Positions 1 to 9,173 of a stretch of DNA of 64,000 nucleotides are shown in pieces. Below the pieces are notes generated by a model. It did not search any database, was not told the DNA's origin, and was given only the letters and a program-made list of their open reading frames with translations. The number at the start of each line of letters is the position of its first letter. The first letter of the stretch is position 1. The stretch comes from JAJFJD01 sp965228695 (GTDB lineage: Bacteria; Pseudomonadota; Alphaproteobacteria; UBA8366), in NCBI GenBank assembly GCA_965228695.1, contig CBDDIB010000002.1, positions 124,001 to 188,000 of the forward strand, written 5' to 3'. Both the position numbers and the translations under genes were made by a program.

Positions 1-1013
1 CCGTAGATCGAGAACTGTCCCGGCCCGCGGGCGTCGGCGTCGTACCAGGCGCCGGCGGAAGCCGCGACCTTTTCCTCGACCGCCAATGTCTTGTAGAGCC
101 GGCTCGTCGACCCGCCGCCGAGAATTTCCGCCAAGACCTGCAGCGCGTAGGTATGCTCCGCCGGCCCGGACGCATAGCTCGGGGCGAGATAGCGGCGCGA
201 CCATGTCGGCTGGCGCACCTGTTTGTGCTTATACGTCACGCGGCGATCGACCACTTGCGGCGGCTCGCGCCAATCAGGGCGTTCCGGCAGCGTCCGCGCC
301 GGGATCACGCCGTAGTATTTCTCGGCAAGCGGCTTTACCGTCTCGACGGTCACGTCGCCGGAAACCACCAGGACCGCATTGTTCGGCGCGTACCAGGATC
401 GGTAGAAGTCCAGCAGATCCTCGCGGGTCAGGGCGTTGACCTCATGGTCCCAGCCGATGATCGGAATGCGATACGGATGGTTCATGTATTGCACCGCGTC
501 GGCCTGCTCGTTCAGCTTGCCCGACGGATTGTTCTCGATGCGGCTGCGCCGCTCCTCCGCGACGACCTTGCGCTCCGGCTCGATCGCTTCCTTCGACAAC
601 ACCAGATTGGTCATTCGGTCCGCCTCGATCCGCATCATCTCCTCCAGACGGTCCGACGCGACCGACTGGTAGTAGCCGGTGTAATCCTGCGAGGTGAAGG
701 CGTTTTCCTGACCGCCGTTCCGGGCGACGATCGCCGAGAATTCGCCGGGTTTGAGGGTCTTGGTGCCCTTGAACATGAGATGTTCGAGATAGTGCGCGAT
801 CCCCGACTTGCCGGGCGGTTCGTCCATCGCACCGACCTTGTAATAAATCATGTGCGTTACGACCGGCGCGCGGTGATTGGATATCACCACAACCTGCAAA
901 CCGTTCTTCAATGTAAAGCTTTTGGGATTGAATACGGCGGCGTGGCCCGGCACCGAAAATGCCAGCATCGCCATCGCCGCGAGAAACCATAGGGGAACCG
1001 TTTTAATGCGCAT
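1..1013 (-). CDS. M16 family zinc metallopeptidase (partial, C-terminus outside window)
   Basis: This is a secreted, pitrilysin-type insulinase-family protease, presumably periplasmic. The first 26 or so residues form a signal peptide (basic MRIK, hydrophobic core, cleavage near GHA). The inverted zinc motif HYLEH lies at about residues 74-78, and a downstream EERRSRIEN segment supplies the expected second glutamate ligand. The gene reads off the left edge, so only about 337 residues are visible, and a second non-catalytic M16 domain may lie outside. It follows bamF, lspA, ileS and ribF on the same strand and is probably the tail of that block. The start ATG is at 1011-1013; a nearby ATG at 1018-1020 is out of frame. 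Family assignment is firm, the substrate is unknown. Confidence 0.93.
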   Translation of the reverse strand, partial: MRIKTVPLWFLAAMAMLAFSVPGHAAVFNPKSFTLKNGLQVVVISNHRAPVVTHMIYYKVGAMDEPPGKSGIAHYLEHLMFKGTKTLKPGEFSAIVARNGGQENAFTSQDYTGYYQSVASDRLEEMMRIEADRMTNLVLSKEAIEPERKVVAEERRSRIENNPSGKLNEQADAVQYMNHPYRIPIIGWDHEVNALTREDLLDFYRSWYAPNNAVLVVSGDVTVETVKPLAEKYYGVIPARTLPERPDWREPPQVVDRRVTYKHKQVRQPTWSRRYLAPSYASGPAEHTYALQVLAEILGGGSTSRLYKTLAVEEKVAASAGAWYDADARGPGQFSIY

Positions 1014-1141
1014 CGTTCATCCTATTCAGCGGTCAACGCCAGGCAGCATATATGCGGCCGCCACCCTACCAAAGCAATAGGGCGTAAGAACGGTATAACG
1101 ATGTCGTTATTATTTTGTTTACAAAGGTTACTTGGCCGAAA

Positions 1142-1708
1142 TTACTTTGGCGACGCGTCTTTTTTGTCCCTTCCGGGCACCGGCGGCTCGCCCAGGGCCG
1201 ATTTGCGGTTCAACCGCTCGGCTTCCTTTTTCGCATCGACCACTTCATTGGCTTTCGACGCGGTCCGCCAGAAGACCAGCTTGTCGACGATCGACTCGTC
1301 TTCCGTCACCCGGCCGCTTTCCCGGTTCACCAGGACGCGGATGTCGGGATCCACATTGTCCGCGCCGGCGAGTTTAAGTAGCTCCTGTTCGCCGGTGGAC
1401 GGACCGCTTTGGATTTGAACGTTGAATCCATTGTCGTTTTGCGCGCCCAACGGCTGACCGGAGGCGTTCTGTGCCGCCCCGGACAACAACCTGGATCGGG
1501 CTTGATCGCGGGGCGTCACTTCGTTCGGGCGCTCCGCACCGGTGCGCGGCGGCCGCAGCGAGTAGTCGGGCGGCTGGCTCAACGGTGCACGGGATACAAC
1601 GCCGAACTCGTCGGGGCCGGCCCGGCGAGTGCCGTCGAACAGGACGCAGCCCGACAGCATGACAGCCGCCATCGCCACCGTACCGATCTTCAAGACACCA
1701 CGTTCCAC
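1142..1708 (-). CDS. bamF: DUF3035 lipoprotein, BamF-like
   Basis: This 188-residue lipoprotein has a signal peptide ending in the lipobox LSGC, with the acylated cysteine at residue 21. The mature part begins with the FDGTRRAGPDEF segment typical of DUF3035, rich in Pro and Arg, and the C-terminus is charged and probably disordered. In Caulobacter a DUF3035 protein is BamF, an accessory lipoprotein of the outer-membrane beta-barrel assembly complex; the same role is inferred here. It sits 33 bp downstream of lspA, which encodes the peptidase that would process its own signal peptide. A classic alphaproteobacterial arrangement. Confidence 0.82.
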   Translation of the reverse strand: MERGVLKIGTVAMAAVMLSGCVLFDGTRRAGPDEFGVVSRAPLSQPPDYSLRPPRTGAERPNEVTPRDQARSRLLSGAAQNASGQPLGAQNDNGFNVQIQSGPSTGEQELLKLAGADNVDPDIRVLVNRESGRVTEDESIVDKLVFWRTASKANEVVDAKKEAERLNRKSALGEPPVPGRDKKDASPK

Positions 1709-1741
1709 GTTACGCTCCCGATACTTGTTCTAGAACCTGTT

Positions 1742-2221
1742 TTAAATGGGTTTTCGGCGATTTTCAAACAACCCGTCATAAAGAATCAGCACTACTCCGA
1801 TGAAAATCGACGAATCGGCGATATTGAACGCCGGCCAATGATAGCCGAATGCATGAAAATCCAGGAAATCGACAACCGCCTGATGTACGAACCGGTCGAT
1901 GACATTGCCGACCGCCCCACCGAGAACGAAACCCAACCCAGCCGCCAAGACCCGGTTTTCCGCCTTCCGAAGCCACATCACCAGGAAAATCGAGATCACG
2001 ATGGCCAGGCCGGCCAGGATATACGGCATCCACTGGGCGCTGGACGCGAACAGTCCGAAACTGACCCCGCGGTTCCAGACCAGGACGAGATTGAAGAAAT
2101 CCGTCACAGGCACAACCCGCGGATTGTCCAAGAATTCGGCGAGAATCCACCATTTGGTGATTTGATCGGCGACGACGATGACGCCGGCAACGCAAAGCCC
2201 CAGCCGCAGCATCCCGTTCAC
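1742..2221 (-). CDS. lspA: Lipoprotein signal peptidase (signal peptidase II)
   Basis: This inner-membrane aspartic peptidase (EC 3.4.23.36) cleaves prolipoproteins just before the lipidated cysteine. Four hydrophobic segments are visible. The two catalytic aspartates lie in the conserved motifs NVIDR and FNIADSSI near the C-terminus, and the early DQITKWW motif is also conserved. Length is about 156-159 residues, normal for the family. The start is ambiguous: a GTG at 2219-2221 overlaps the ileS stop codon as GTGA, which favours translational coupling, while an ATG three codons later (2210-2212) is equally plausible. It lies between ileS and bamF in one minus-strand operon. Confidence 0.95.
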   Translation of the reverse strand: MNGMLRLGLCVAGVIVVADQITKWWILAEFLDNPRVVPVTDFFNLVLVWNRGVSFGLFASSAQWMPYILAGLAIVISIFLVMWLRKAENRVLAAGLGFVLGGAVGNVIDRFVHQAVVDFLDFHAFGYHWPAFNIADSSIFIGVVLILYDGLFENRRKPI

Positions 2222-5055
2222 GCGGCGACACGGCTGGACCGGACGGCGTCGGCACAGCGGTTGCAGGTTTCCGGAACCTCCGGCTGGCTGCCCACCTCGG
2301 GCAACACCTTCCAGCAACGGGCGCATTTCTCGCCCTCCGCTGTCTTCGGGACGACCGCGACGCCGTTGACCTCGGGCAGCGTGAACGCCTCCGCCGGCGC
2401 GGCGCCGGCAAGGATCGCGGCGTCCGACGTGATGGCGATATCGGCGAGATCGAGCCCGTCGATCGCCGTCCGGAATTCCGCCGAGAGATAAACATCCGGC
2501 GCCGCCAACAAGCTCGACCCGATGCGCTTTTCGGCCCGTTCGATCTCCAACGCGCCCAACACGACGCGGCGGATATCGCGCACCTTCTCCCACCGTTCGG
2601 CCAAGGCGTCGCTGCGCCAATCGGCCGGGATGTCGGGATACACGCGCATATGCACGCTGCCGTCCTCGTCCGGATTGCGGGCGAGCCAGGCTTCCTCCGC
2701 GGTGAAACACAGGATCGGCGCGAACCACGCGGTCAGACAATCGAACAGCGTGGCCAACACGGTCTGCGCGGCGCGGCGGCGCGGCGAGTCCGGCGCGTCG
2801 CAATACAGCGTGTCCTTGCGGATGTCGAAATAGAAGGCCGACAGGTCGATCGCGCAGAAATCATGCAGATTGCGGAACATGGCGTGGAAGTCATAGCGCT
2901 CGGCGCAATCCCGAATGATCCGGTCCATGTCCCAGATTCGGTGCAGCGCCCATTGCTCCAATTCCGGCATGTCGGCGGGATCGACGCGGTTCGACCCGTC
3001 ATAACCGTTCAGGTTCCCCAGCAGATAACGCAGCGTATTGCGCAGCCGCCGGTAGGCGTCCACCTGATGCTTGATGATCTCGGGGCCGATCTTCAGATCT
3101 TCCGAATAGTCGGACGCGACGACCCACAGCCGCAGCATCTCCGCGCCGTATTGGTCGACGACCTCCTGCGGCCCGACGGAGTTGTTGAGCGACTTCGACA
3201 TCTTGCGGCCGTCCTCGGCCATCACGAAGCCATGGGTCAGCACCTGATCGTAGGGCGCCCGCCCCCGCGTGCCGCAGGATTCCAGCAGCGAGGAGTGGAA
3301 CCAGCCGCGATGCTGATCCGATCCTTCGAGATACAGCGTCGCCGGCCACGCCAGATCGTCCCGCGCTTCCAGGACGAAGGCATGGGTCGACCCGGAATCG
3401 AACCAGACGTCGACGACGTCGCGGACCTGTTCGTAGTCGCCCGGGTTGTAGTCGTTGCCGAGGAAGCGCGACGGCTCGCTGTTGAACCAGGCGTCCGCAC
3501 CTTCGTCTTCGAAGGCCTCGACGATGCGCTCCACGACCTTGGCGTCGCGCAGCGGCTCACCGGTCTTCTTCTCGACGAAGACGGGGATCGGCACGCCCCA
3601 GGCGCGCTGCCGGGAGATGCACCAATCCGGCCGGGATTCGATCATCGAATGCAGCCGGTTGCGTCCCTGCGATGGGAAGAACTCGGTCTCGCCGATCGCG
3701 CTAAGCGCCTTGTCGCGCAGGTCATTGTTGTCCATCGAGATGAACCACTGCGCCGTATTGCGGAAGATCAGCGGCGCCTTGGACCGCCAAGAATGCGGGT
3801 AGCTGTGCTTCAGCCGCCCCTTGGCCAACAACCCGCCCGCCTCGATCATCGCGCCGATCACGGCCCCGGTGATGTCGCCCGGCTTGCCGTCCGCCGTGTA
3901 GACCGTCTTGCCGGCGAACATCGGCACATGGTCGTAGAAAACGCCGTCCTCGCCGACCGTCGCCGGGATCTCCAACCCATGCTGCGCACCCAGGACGAAG
4001 TCGTCCGCGCCATGACCCGGCGCGATATGGACGAATCCCGTGCCCTGCTCGGTGGTCACGAAATCGGCCGCCATCAGCGGCGCGTCATGGTCATACCCCT
4101 GCCCGCGGAAGGGGTGCGCGCAGACCGTCCCGGCCAGCTCCGATCCCTTGAGTTTCCCGACGATCGAATGGCTTGTGATCTTCGCTTCTTCGCAAACCGT
4201 CGTCAGCAGGACATCGGCCACGGCGATTTTCTCGCCGACCGTGGCAAGGCTGCCCTCGGCTACCTCGGTGACCTCGACCACCACGTAGTCGAAGTCGGCG
4301 CCATAAGCGAGGCCCCGATTGCCCGGCATGGTCCAGGGCGTCGTGGTCCAGATCACGACCGACGCGCCCTCGAGCGCCGATACGGACGCCTGTACAACGG
4401 GAAAACGGATATGGATCGTCGGCGAGGAAATGTCGTGATACTCGACCTCGGCCTCGGCCAGGGCGGTCTTCTCGACGATCGACCACAACACCGGCTTGGA
4501 CCCGCGATACAGCCCGCCGTTCAGCAGGAACGCGCCGATCTCGCGGGCAATCTGCGCTTCCGCGCCATAGGCCATCGTCGTATACGGCTTTTCCCAGTCG
4601 CCGAAGACGCCGAGACGCTTGAATTCCTCGCGCTGCACGTCGATCCAGTGGGCCGCGAAATCGCGGCATTCCTGACGGAATTCGTCCACCGGGACCGCGT
4701 CCTTGTCCTGTCCCTTTTCGCGGTATTGTTCCTCGATCTTCCACTCGATCGGCAGGCCGTGACAGTCCCAGCCAGGGACGTAGTTCGCGTCCTTGCCGAG
4801 CATCTGCTGCGACCGGTTCACCACATCCTTGAGGATCTTGTTCAGCGCGTGGCCGATATGCAGATGGCCGTTCGCATACGGCGGGCCGTCATGCAGAATG
4901 AATTTCGGCCGGCCCTTCGACTGCTCGCGCAGCTTGGCCCACAAGCCGATCTCATGCCAGCGCGCCAGCAGCTCGGGCTCGCGTTTCGGCAGCCCGGCCT
5001 TCATGGGAAAGGCCGTCCGCGGCAGGTGAATGGTGTCTTTGTAGTCGACGGTCAT
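2218..5055 (-). CDS. ileS: Isoleucyl-tRNA synthetase
   Basis: This class I aminoacyl-tRNA synthetase charges tRNA-Ile (EC 6.1.1.5) and edits misactivated valine. The 945-residue product has the HIGH signature as HLHIGH at about residues 64-69 after GPPYANG, a full-length editing (CP1) region, the KMSKS loop at about 617-621 in GRKMSKSLNN, and a C-terminal zinc-binding pair of CxxC motifs (CARC and CNRC). The reading frame stays open upstream to 5166, but the ATG at 5053-5055 (MTVDYKDTIHLP) is the family start. Its stop overlaps the lspA start, so the two are probably coupled; ribF lies 49 bp upstream. Confidence 0.98.
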   Translation of the reverse strand: MTVDYKDTIHLPRTAFPMKAGLPKREPELLARWHEIGLWAKLREQSKGRPKFILHDGPPYANGHLHIGHALNKILKDVVNRSQQMLGKDANYVPGWDCHGLPIEWKIEEQYREKGQDKDAVPVDEFRQECRDFAAHWIDVQREEFKRLGVFGDWEKPYTTMAYGAEAQIAREIGAFLLNGGLYRGSKPVLWSIVEKTALAEAEVEYHDISSPTIHIRFPVVQASVSALEGASVVIWTTTPWTMPGNRGLAYGADFDYVVVEVTEVAEGSLATVGEKIAVADVLLTTVCEEAKITSHSIVGKLKGSELAGTVCAHPFRGQGYDHDAPLMAADFVTTEQGTGFVHIAPGHGADDFVLGAQHGLEIPATVGEDGVFYDHVPMFAGKTVYTADGKPGDITGAVIGAMIEAGGLLAKGRLKHSYPHSWRSKAPLIFRNTAQWFISMDNNDLRDKALSAIGETEFFPSQGRNRLHSMIESRPDWCISRQRAWGVPIPVFVEKKTGEPLRDAKVVERIVEAFEDEGADAWFNSEPSRFLGNDYNPGDYEQVRDVVDVWFDSGSTHAFVLEARDDLAWPATLYLEGSDQHRGWFHSSLLESCGTRGRAPYDQVLTHGFVMAEDGRKMSKSLNNSVGPQEVVDQYGAEMLRLWVVASDYSEDLKIGPEIIKHQVDAYRRLRNTLRYLLGNLNGYDGSNRVDPADMPELEQWALHRIWDMDRIIRDCAERYDFHAMFRNLHDFCAIDLSAFYFDIRKDTLYCDAPDSPRRRAAQTVLATLFDCLTAWFAPILCFTAEEAWLARNPDEDGSVHMRVYPDIPADWRSDALAERWEKVRDIRRVVLGALEIERAEKRIGSSLLAAPDVYLSAEFRTAIDGLDLADIAITSDAAILAGAAPAEAFTLPEVNGVAVVPKTAEGEKCARCWKVLPEVGSQPEVPETCNRCADAVRSSRVAA

Positions 5056-5104
5056 GGCTTCGTTTTCCGATTGGCGCGCCATCCTATACAGCGCGAGGGC
5101 CGGG

Positions 5105-6061
5105 TCAAGAAGCGCCGGCGGCGCGGGTGCGCAAAATTCGGCCGGCCGACGCGGAATCCTCGGCAATTTGCGCCTTCAATGCGTCGAAACTGTCGAATTT
5201 TCGCTCGGGGCGGATGAATTCGATCATGGCGACCCGTAGGTGCTGTCCGTAGATGTCGCCGTCGAAATCGAAAAGGTGGGTTTCCAGCAGCAGCCGCGTG
5301 CCGTCGACCGTCGGCCGTGTGCCCAGATTGGCGACGCCGTCGTACCACTCGATCGCCTCGCCATCGCCGACCCCGGCCCGGACGGCATAGACGCCGTAGG
5401 CCGGCCGTATGTATTCGCCAAGCATCAGGTTTGCCGTGGGAAACCCGATGGTCCGGCCGCGCTGATCGCCCTGCTCGACCCGGCCGTCGATCTCGAATGG
5501 CCGCCCCAGCAAGGCGGCCGCATGCCCCGGTTTCCCGGCCGCGAGATAATCCCGGATACGGGTCGACGAAAAAATCTCGCCGTCGGCGGAGGCGACGGGC
5601 TCGATCACGTTTACCGTAAAACCGCCTTCGTCCGCCATGCTCTTCAGCAGATCGACATCGCCGCGGCGGCCGTTGCCGAAGCGGAAATCGTAGCCGACCG
5701 TCACATGGCGGGCGCCGATCCCATCGACCAGCACGCGTTGCACGAAGTCCTCCGCGCCGACCTGCGACATGGCTTCGTTGAAAGCCAACACCATGAGCGT
5801 ATCGACCTTGAGCGCCGCGAGATGCATCGCCTTGCTGCGGAACGGCGTCAGCCGGAACGGCGGCTGGTCCGGGGCGAAAAAGCTGCGGGGGTGCGGTTCG
5901 AACGTGACGACCGCGAGCGACAGACCCTGTGCCGCCGCATCGGCCACGGCACCGCCGATCACCTCCTGATGACCCCGGTGGACGCCGTCGAAATTACCCA
6001 GCACGACGGCGCAACCGCGCACATCATCGGGGACTCCGTCGTAATGACGCAGGATTCGCAT
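5105..6061 (-). CDS. ribF: Bifunctional riboflavin kinase / FAD synthetase
   Basis: This enzyme converts riboflavin to FMN and then to FAD (EC 2.7.1.26 and 2.7.7.2). The N-terminal nucleotidyltransferase domain shows GNFDGVHRGHQ at about residues 22-32; the SSTRIRDYLAAG segment closes that domain. The C-terminal kinase domain carries GRTIGFPTANL. At 318 residues it has the usual family length. It is the first gene of the ribF-ileS-lspA-bamF-M16 block, an order common in Alphaproteobacteria. No FMN riboswitch is recognisable in the 104 bp upstream. Confidence 0.97.
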   Translation of the reverse strand: MRILRHYDGVPDDVRGCAVVLGNFDGVHRGHQEVIGGAVADAAAQGLSLAVVTFEPHPRSFFAPDQPPFRLTPFRSKAMHLAALKVDTLMVLAFNEAMSQVGAEDFVQRVLVDGIGARHVTVGYDFRFGNGRRGDVDLLKSMADEGGFTVNVIEPVASADGEIFSSTRIRDYLAAGKPGHAAALLGRPFEIDGRVEQGDQRGRTIGFPTANLMLGEYIRPAYGVYAVRAGVGDGEAIEWYDGVANLGTRPTVDGTRLLLETHLFDFDGDIYGQHLRVAMIEFIRPERKFDSFDALKAQIAEDSASAGRILRTRAAGAS

Positions 6062-6165
6062 TGATCATCACTCGCCGCACCGGCGCTGCCGGCCCCATGC
6101 GGGCACAGGTATAGCGGTCCGGAAGGCTTTTGTTTAGTGCTGAAGGCCAGCCGCGGTCGGCTGGA

Positions 6166-6642
6166 TCAGGCCGCCTTGCGCTTTTTGACCCGTTCGCGCG
6201 ACGGAACCAGCAGGGTCGAGATGCCTTCGACGACCGGCTCCCCGGCAACCGTGCAGACGGATTTGGCCACGGCGCGGCACTTCTCCAGGTTGACGTCGGT
6301 GATCGTCACCTCGGTCTGCACCGTGTCGCCCGGCCGTACCGGCGCGAGGAATTTGACCTCTTGGTTGAGGTAGATGCACCCCGGTCCCGGCAACTTGGTG
6401 CCCAGGACGGTGGAAATGAACACCGCGGTCAGCATGCCATGCGCGATCCGCCCCTTGAACATGGATTCGCGGGCGAATTCCTCGTTCAGATGCAGGGGGT
6501 TATTGTCACCGGATATGCCGGCGAAGATCACGATGTCGGTTTCGGTAATCGTCTTTGCGTATAACGCGTTCATTCCGACCGACAGGTCTTCGATAAAATA
6601 TCCGTGCAAGTGCGAGTTCGGACCGTCGCCATTCACAGCCAT
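6166..6642 (-). CDS. MaoC family hot-dog dehydratase ((R)-enoyl-CoA hydratase-like)
   Basis: This 158-residue single hot-dog-fold protein probably hydrates a trans-2-enoyl-CoA to the (R)-3-hydroxyacyl-CoA, as PhaJ-type enzymes do. The catalytic Asp/His motif is visible as GDNNPLHL, after the typical FAGISG lead-in, followed by RIAHGML. The C-terminus is basic. It is 104 bp upstream of ribF on the same strand but probably has its own transcript: a TATAAT hexamer lies 55 bp before its start. The fold assignment is secure, but the acyl-CoA substrate cannot be told. Confidence 0.88.
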   Translation of the reverse strand: MAVNGDGPNSHLHGYFIEDLSVGMNALYAKTITETDIVIFAGISGDNNPLHLNEEFARESMFKGRIAHGMLTAVFISTVLGTKLPGPGCIYLNQEVKFLAPVRPGDTVQTEVTITDVNLEKCRAVAKSVCTVAGEPVVEGISTLLVPSRERVKKRKAA

Positions 6643-6696
6643 CTGCGCTTTCCCTTTCTCGGTAAGCCCGCAAGTTATTGATTTTGCGGCGCAGCA

Positions 6697-6702
6697 ATTA
6701 TA
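6697..6702 (-). promoter_or_regulatory. Candidate -10 element for the MaoC gene
   Basis: A perfect TATAAT hexamer on the minus strand in an AT-richer 136-bp gap, flanked by two direct copies of GCGGCGCA (plus-strand sense) about 10 bp apart. No good -35 hexamer is present at the expected distance, so the promoter may need an activator, or the match may be chance. Confidence 0.3.
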
Positions 6703-6778
6703 GTGCGGCGCAATATAACGAAACGTTAAAGCCAGAGCAATCGTATAGAAATCTATATTAATTCGACCCCAAAGCGGC

Positions 6779-8038
6779 CTAGCTGCGGCGCAACCCGGAA
6801 CGTACGCCGACGAACCTGCCCCCCAGGGCGGCGAGCAGCGTCACCATCATGAAGAGGGCCGCACCCAGGAAGATCCAATCGGGCCGGCCGCCGTCCATGA
6901 ACAGGCCGAACATCAGGGGCGCCACGCTGGCGCCGAGGCTCATCCCGACCGACAGGAATCCGAACACCTTGCCCATCTCGCCCGGCGGGGTGATCGCCCG
7001 CACCATCATGTCGCGGGCCGGCTGAACGTTGCCGAAGGCCAGACCGGAAAGGCAAAGCACCGCGATCAAGGCCGCCGGCGGCAGGTCGAAGAAGGCCGGC
7101 ATCAGAATCGAGATGGCGGCGATCACCAGGGCGCAGCTCGCGACCAAGTCGTGGCGGCCGACCCGGTCCGCTAAAAACCCGCCCAGCAGGACGCCGAAGG
7201 AACTGGCGAACAGGAACCCGGTCAGGGCGATGTTCGCGACCGCGTAAGGCGTGCCGTGCAACTCCATCAAGCCGTTGATGGTGAAAGCGAAGATGCCGCT
7301 CGTGGTGAAGGTGATTGCGCAGAACAGACCGAAGAAGACCAGCATCGCCGGCGTCAACAGCAACGACCATCCTTGGCGGACGGCGCGCTCGACCGGATGT
7401 TGCGGCGGCGGCGTGGCCCGCTTGCCCGGCGCGGCGCGGTTCAGGATATCGCTGTTGAGCGCCATCACCGCCAGCGTCACCAGGCCCGCGCCGCCGGCGA
7501 CCAGCAGGGCGGTGCGCCAACCCCAAAAGGCCGCCATCGCGCCCATCGCGACCGGCGCGATGCTGCCGCCCAGAAATCCGGAAAAAGTATGGAGACCGAA
7601 TGCGCGGCCGACCCGTTTCTCGGAAATAGCCCCCGACATGATCGCGTAATCAGCGGGATGGAAGACGCTGTTGCCGATACCGGCGAGCACCGCGAGAACC
7701 AGCAACATCCAATAGGCGTCGGCGACCCCCATCAGCGCGATCGACAGGGCATTGAGCCCGAAACCCGCCAACAGCAGATGGCGGGCGCCGAACCGGTCGA
7801 CCAAAAACCCGACCGGCGCCTGGATAACGCCGCCGATCAGGTTATAGGCCGTCAGGGCAAGGCCCAACGCCACATAGCTGACGCCGAAATCCTTCTGGAT
7901 GAAGAGAAACAGAGGCGGTAGCGTCAATAAATAGAAATGGCTAAAGAAATGCCCGCCGGCGATCAGGCCGATGATTTTGGCATCCTGGCCGGTGACGCCG
8001 GCCGGCCCATCGTCCAGCGTCCGGTCAGTCGGTGCCAT
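6779..8038 (-). CDS. MFS transporter
   Basis: This 419-residue inner-membrane transporter of the major facilitator superfamily has about 12 hydrophobic segments. The A-like loop motif is seen as GFLVDRFGARHLLL after helix 2, and a GNSVFHPADYAIM segment is shared with the MFS protein at 42618-43841 and resembles the fosmidomycin-resistance (FSR) type. The substrate is unknown. The start overlaps the end of the DUF1289 gene by 14 bp, and the AraC regulator lies just upstream, so the three are likely one operon and AraC the likely controller. Confidence 0.9.
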   Translation of the reverse strand: MAPTDRTLDDGPAGVTGQDAKIIGLIAGGHFFSHFYLLTLPPLFLFIQKDFGVSYVALGLALTAYNLIGGVIQAPVGFLVDRFGARHLLLAGFGLNALSIALMGVADAYWMLLVLAVLAGIGNSVFHPADYAIMSGAISEKRVGRAFGLHTFSGFLGGSIAPVAMGAMAAFWGWRTALLVAGGAGLVTLAVMALNSDILNRAAPGKRATPPPQHPVERAVRQGWSLLLTPAMLVFFGLFCAITFTTSGIFAFTINGLMELHGTPYAVANIALTGFLFASSFGVLLGGFLADRVGRHDLVASCALVIAAISILMPAFFDLPPAALIAVLCLSGLAFGNVQPARDMMVRAITPPGEMGKVFGFLSVGMSLGASVAPLMFGLFMDGGRPDWIFLGAALFMMVTLLAALGGRFVGVRSGLRRS

Positions 8039-8267
8039 CGGGGTCCTTTGGCTGCGCCTGCCGCGCCTTCTCCGCCTCCCACGCCCGCAGGTCCTCCTCG
8101 CGCCGCTGGTCGAGTTCGGGCAGCAGCGCCTGACGTTTTTCCTCGCTGAATTTGCCCCATTGGGCGATTTCCTTCAGCGTCCGATAGCAGCCGAGGCAGA
8201 ACCCGCTTTTCGGGTCGATCTGGCACACGGCTACGCAAGGCGTGGTGGGATAGGGCGATTTGGCCAT
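8025..8267 (-). CDS. DUF1289 domain-containing protein
   Basis: This 80-residue small protein starts MAKSPYPTTPC and has four cysteines in the DUF1289 pattern (CVAVC then CLGC), followed by a YRTLKEIAQW helix, suggesting a small metal- or Fe-S-binding unit. The C-terminus is charged (E, R, K, Q). An upstream extension to 8366 is possible but low-complexity and unlikely. It begins 4 bp after the AraC stop and overlaps the MFS gene by 14 bp, so translation is probably coupled. The biochemical role of the family is not established. Confidence 0.82.
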   Translation of the reverse strand: MAKSPYPTTPCVAVCQIDPKSGFCLGCYRTLKEIAQWGKFSEEKRQALLPELDQRREEDLRAWEAEKARQAQPKDPDGTD

Positions 8268-8271
8268 CAGG

Positions 8272-9090
8272 TCAGGCGGCCTGTTCGAAATAGCGCGTCG
8301 GCGTGGTGCCGAGATTGCGCCGGAACATGGCGATAAAGGCGCTCGGGCTGTCATAGCCGAGATCAAGCGCCACCGTCGTCACCGGCTGGCCCGCCGCCAG
8401 GAGTTCCAATCCCCGCAGCAGTCGAAGCTGCTGCCGCCACGCGCCGAAGGACATGCCGGTTTCCCGCAGGAAGAGCCGCGCCAGCGTGCGCGCGCTTGCC
8501 CCCACTTCCGCTGCCCATTCCGTCAGGTTGCGCCCGTCCGACGGGTCGGCCCGCAACGCCCGCGTCACGCGTTTCACGCGGGCGTCGTCGGGCATCGGCA
8601 GCGCCAAGGGCGCAACCGGGAGCACGCGAATCTGATCGAGGATGACGGACATCAAACGTTCTTCGGGACTGTCGGGCCGGTAGGTCCGGGGGAGGTCCAC
8701 CGCAGCGAGGATCAGCTCGCGCAGCAGGCGGGTAACATGCAGTACGCGAACCTGGGTCGGCAACCCCTGGGAGTCCGAAGATCCGGCGGCATCGCCTTCC
8801 TCCACATAGACCGTGCGCATCGCGACCGACCCGCGCGCATCGATCCGATGCTCGACCCCGGCCGGCAACCAGACCGCCCGTTGCGGCGGCACGACGAAGG
8901 CGCCGTCTTCGGTCGTCACGGTCATCACGCCCTCGCTGGCATAAACGAGCTGCGCCCGCCGATGATGGTGCGGCGGGATAATCTCCCCGTCGTTCAGGTC
9001 GCGGCGAAAGGCGACGACACGCTGCGGCAGCGCCTCGATGATCTTGAGGTCCGGGTGCAGCGGGACCGTGCGTTGTCGTTTTTGCAACAT
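8272..9090 (-). CDS. AraC family transcriptional regulator with N-terminal cupin
   Basis: This 272-residue protein has an N-terminal cupin sensor (about residues 20-110, with HHHRRAQLVYASEG as strand and metal-site region) and a C-terminal double helix-turn-helix of the AraC type (about residues 165-268), including LTEWAAEVGASARTLARLF and the hallmark DLGYDSPSAFIAMFRR. It heads a minus-strand operon with the DUF1289 and MFS genes and is divergent from a second MFS gene only 83 bp away. It probably controls one or both transporters. Confidence 0.9.
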   Translation of the reverse strand: MLQKRQRTVPLHPDLKIIEALPQRVVAFRRDLNDGEIIPPHHHRRAQLVYASEGVMTVTTEDGAFVVPPQRAVWLPAGVEHRIDARGSVAMRTVYVEEGDAAGSSDSQGLPTQVRVLHVTRLLRELILAAVDLPRTYRPDSPEERLMSVILDQIRVLPVAPLALPMPDDARVKRVTRALRADPSDGRNLTEWAAEVGASARTLARLFLRETGMSFGAWRQQLRLLRGLELLAAGQPVTTVALDLGYDSPSAFIAMFRRNLGTTPTRYFEQAA

Positions 9091-9173
9091 TACTTGGCAA
9101 TATATCGCGAGATTGACGCGGTCGACAGGGGCAGAATAGGGAAAAGCTCAAAATGCCGGGATTGGAATACGCC

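Noticed and set aside
2650..5217. 855-codon open frame on the plus strand opposite ileS
   Set aside because: It is the antisense of a complete isoleucyl-tRNA synthetase; its composition is Arg/Asp/His-rich as expected for a mirror of GC-rich codons, and no protein family is recognisable.
6062..6165. FMN riboswitch near ribF
   Set aside because: The 104-bp gap is too short for the FMN aptamer and shows none of its conserved segments.
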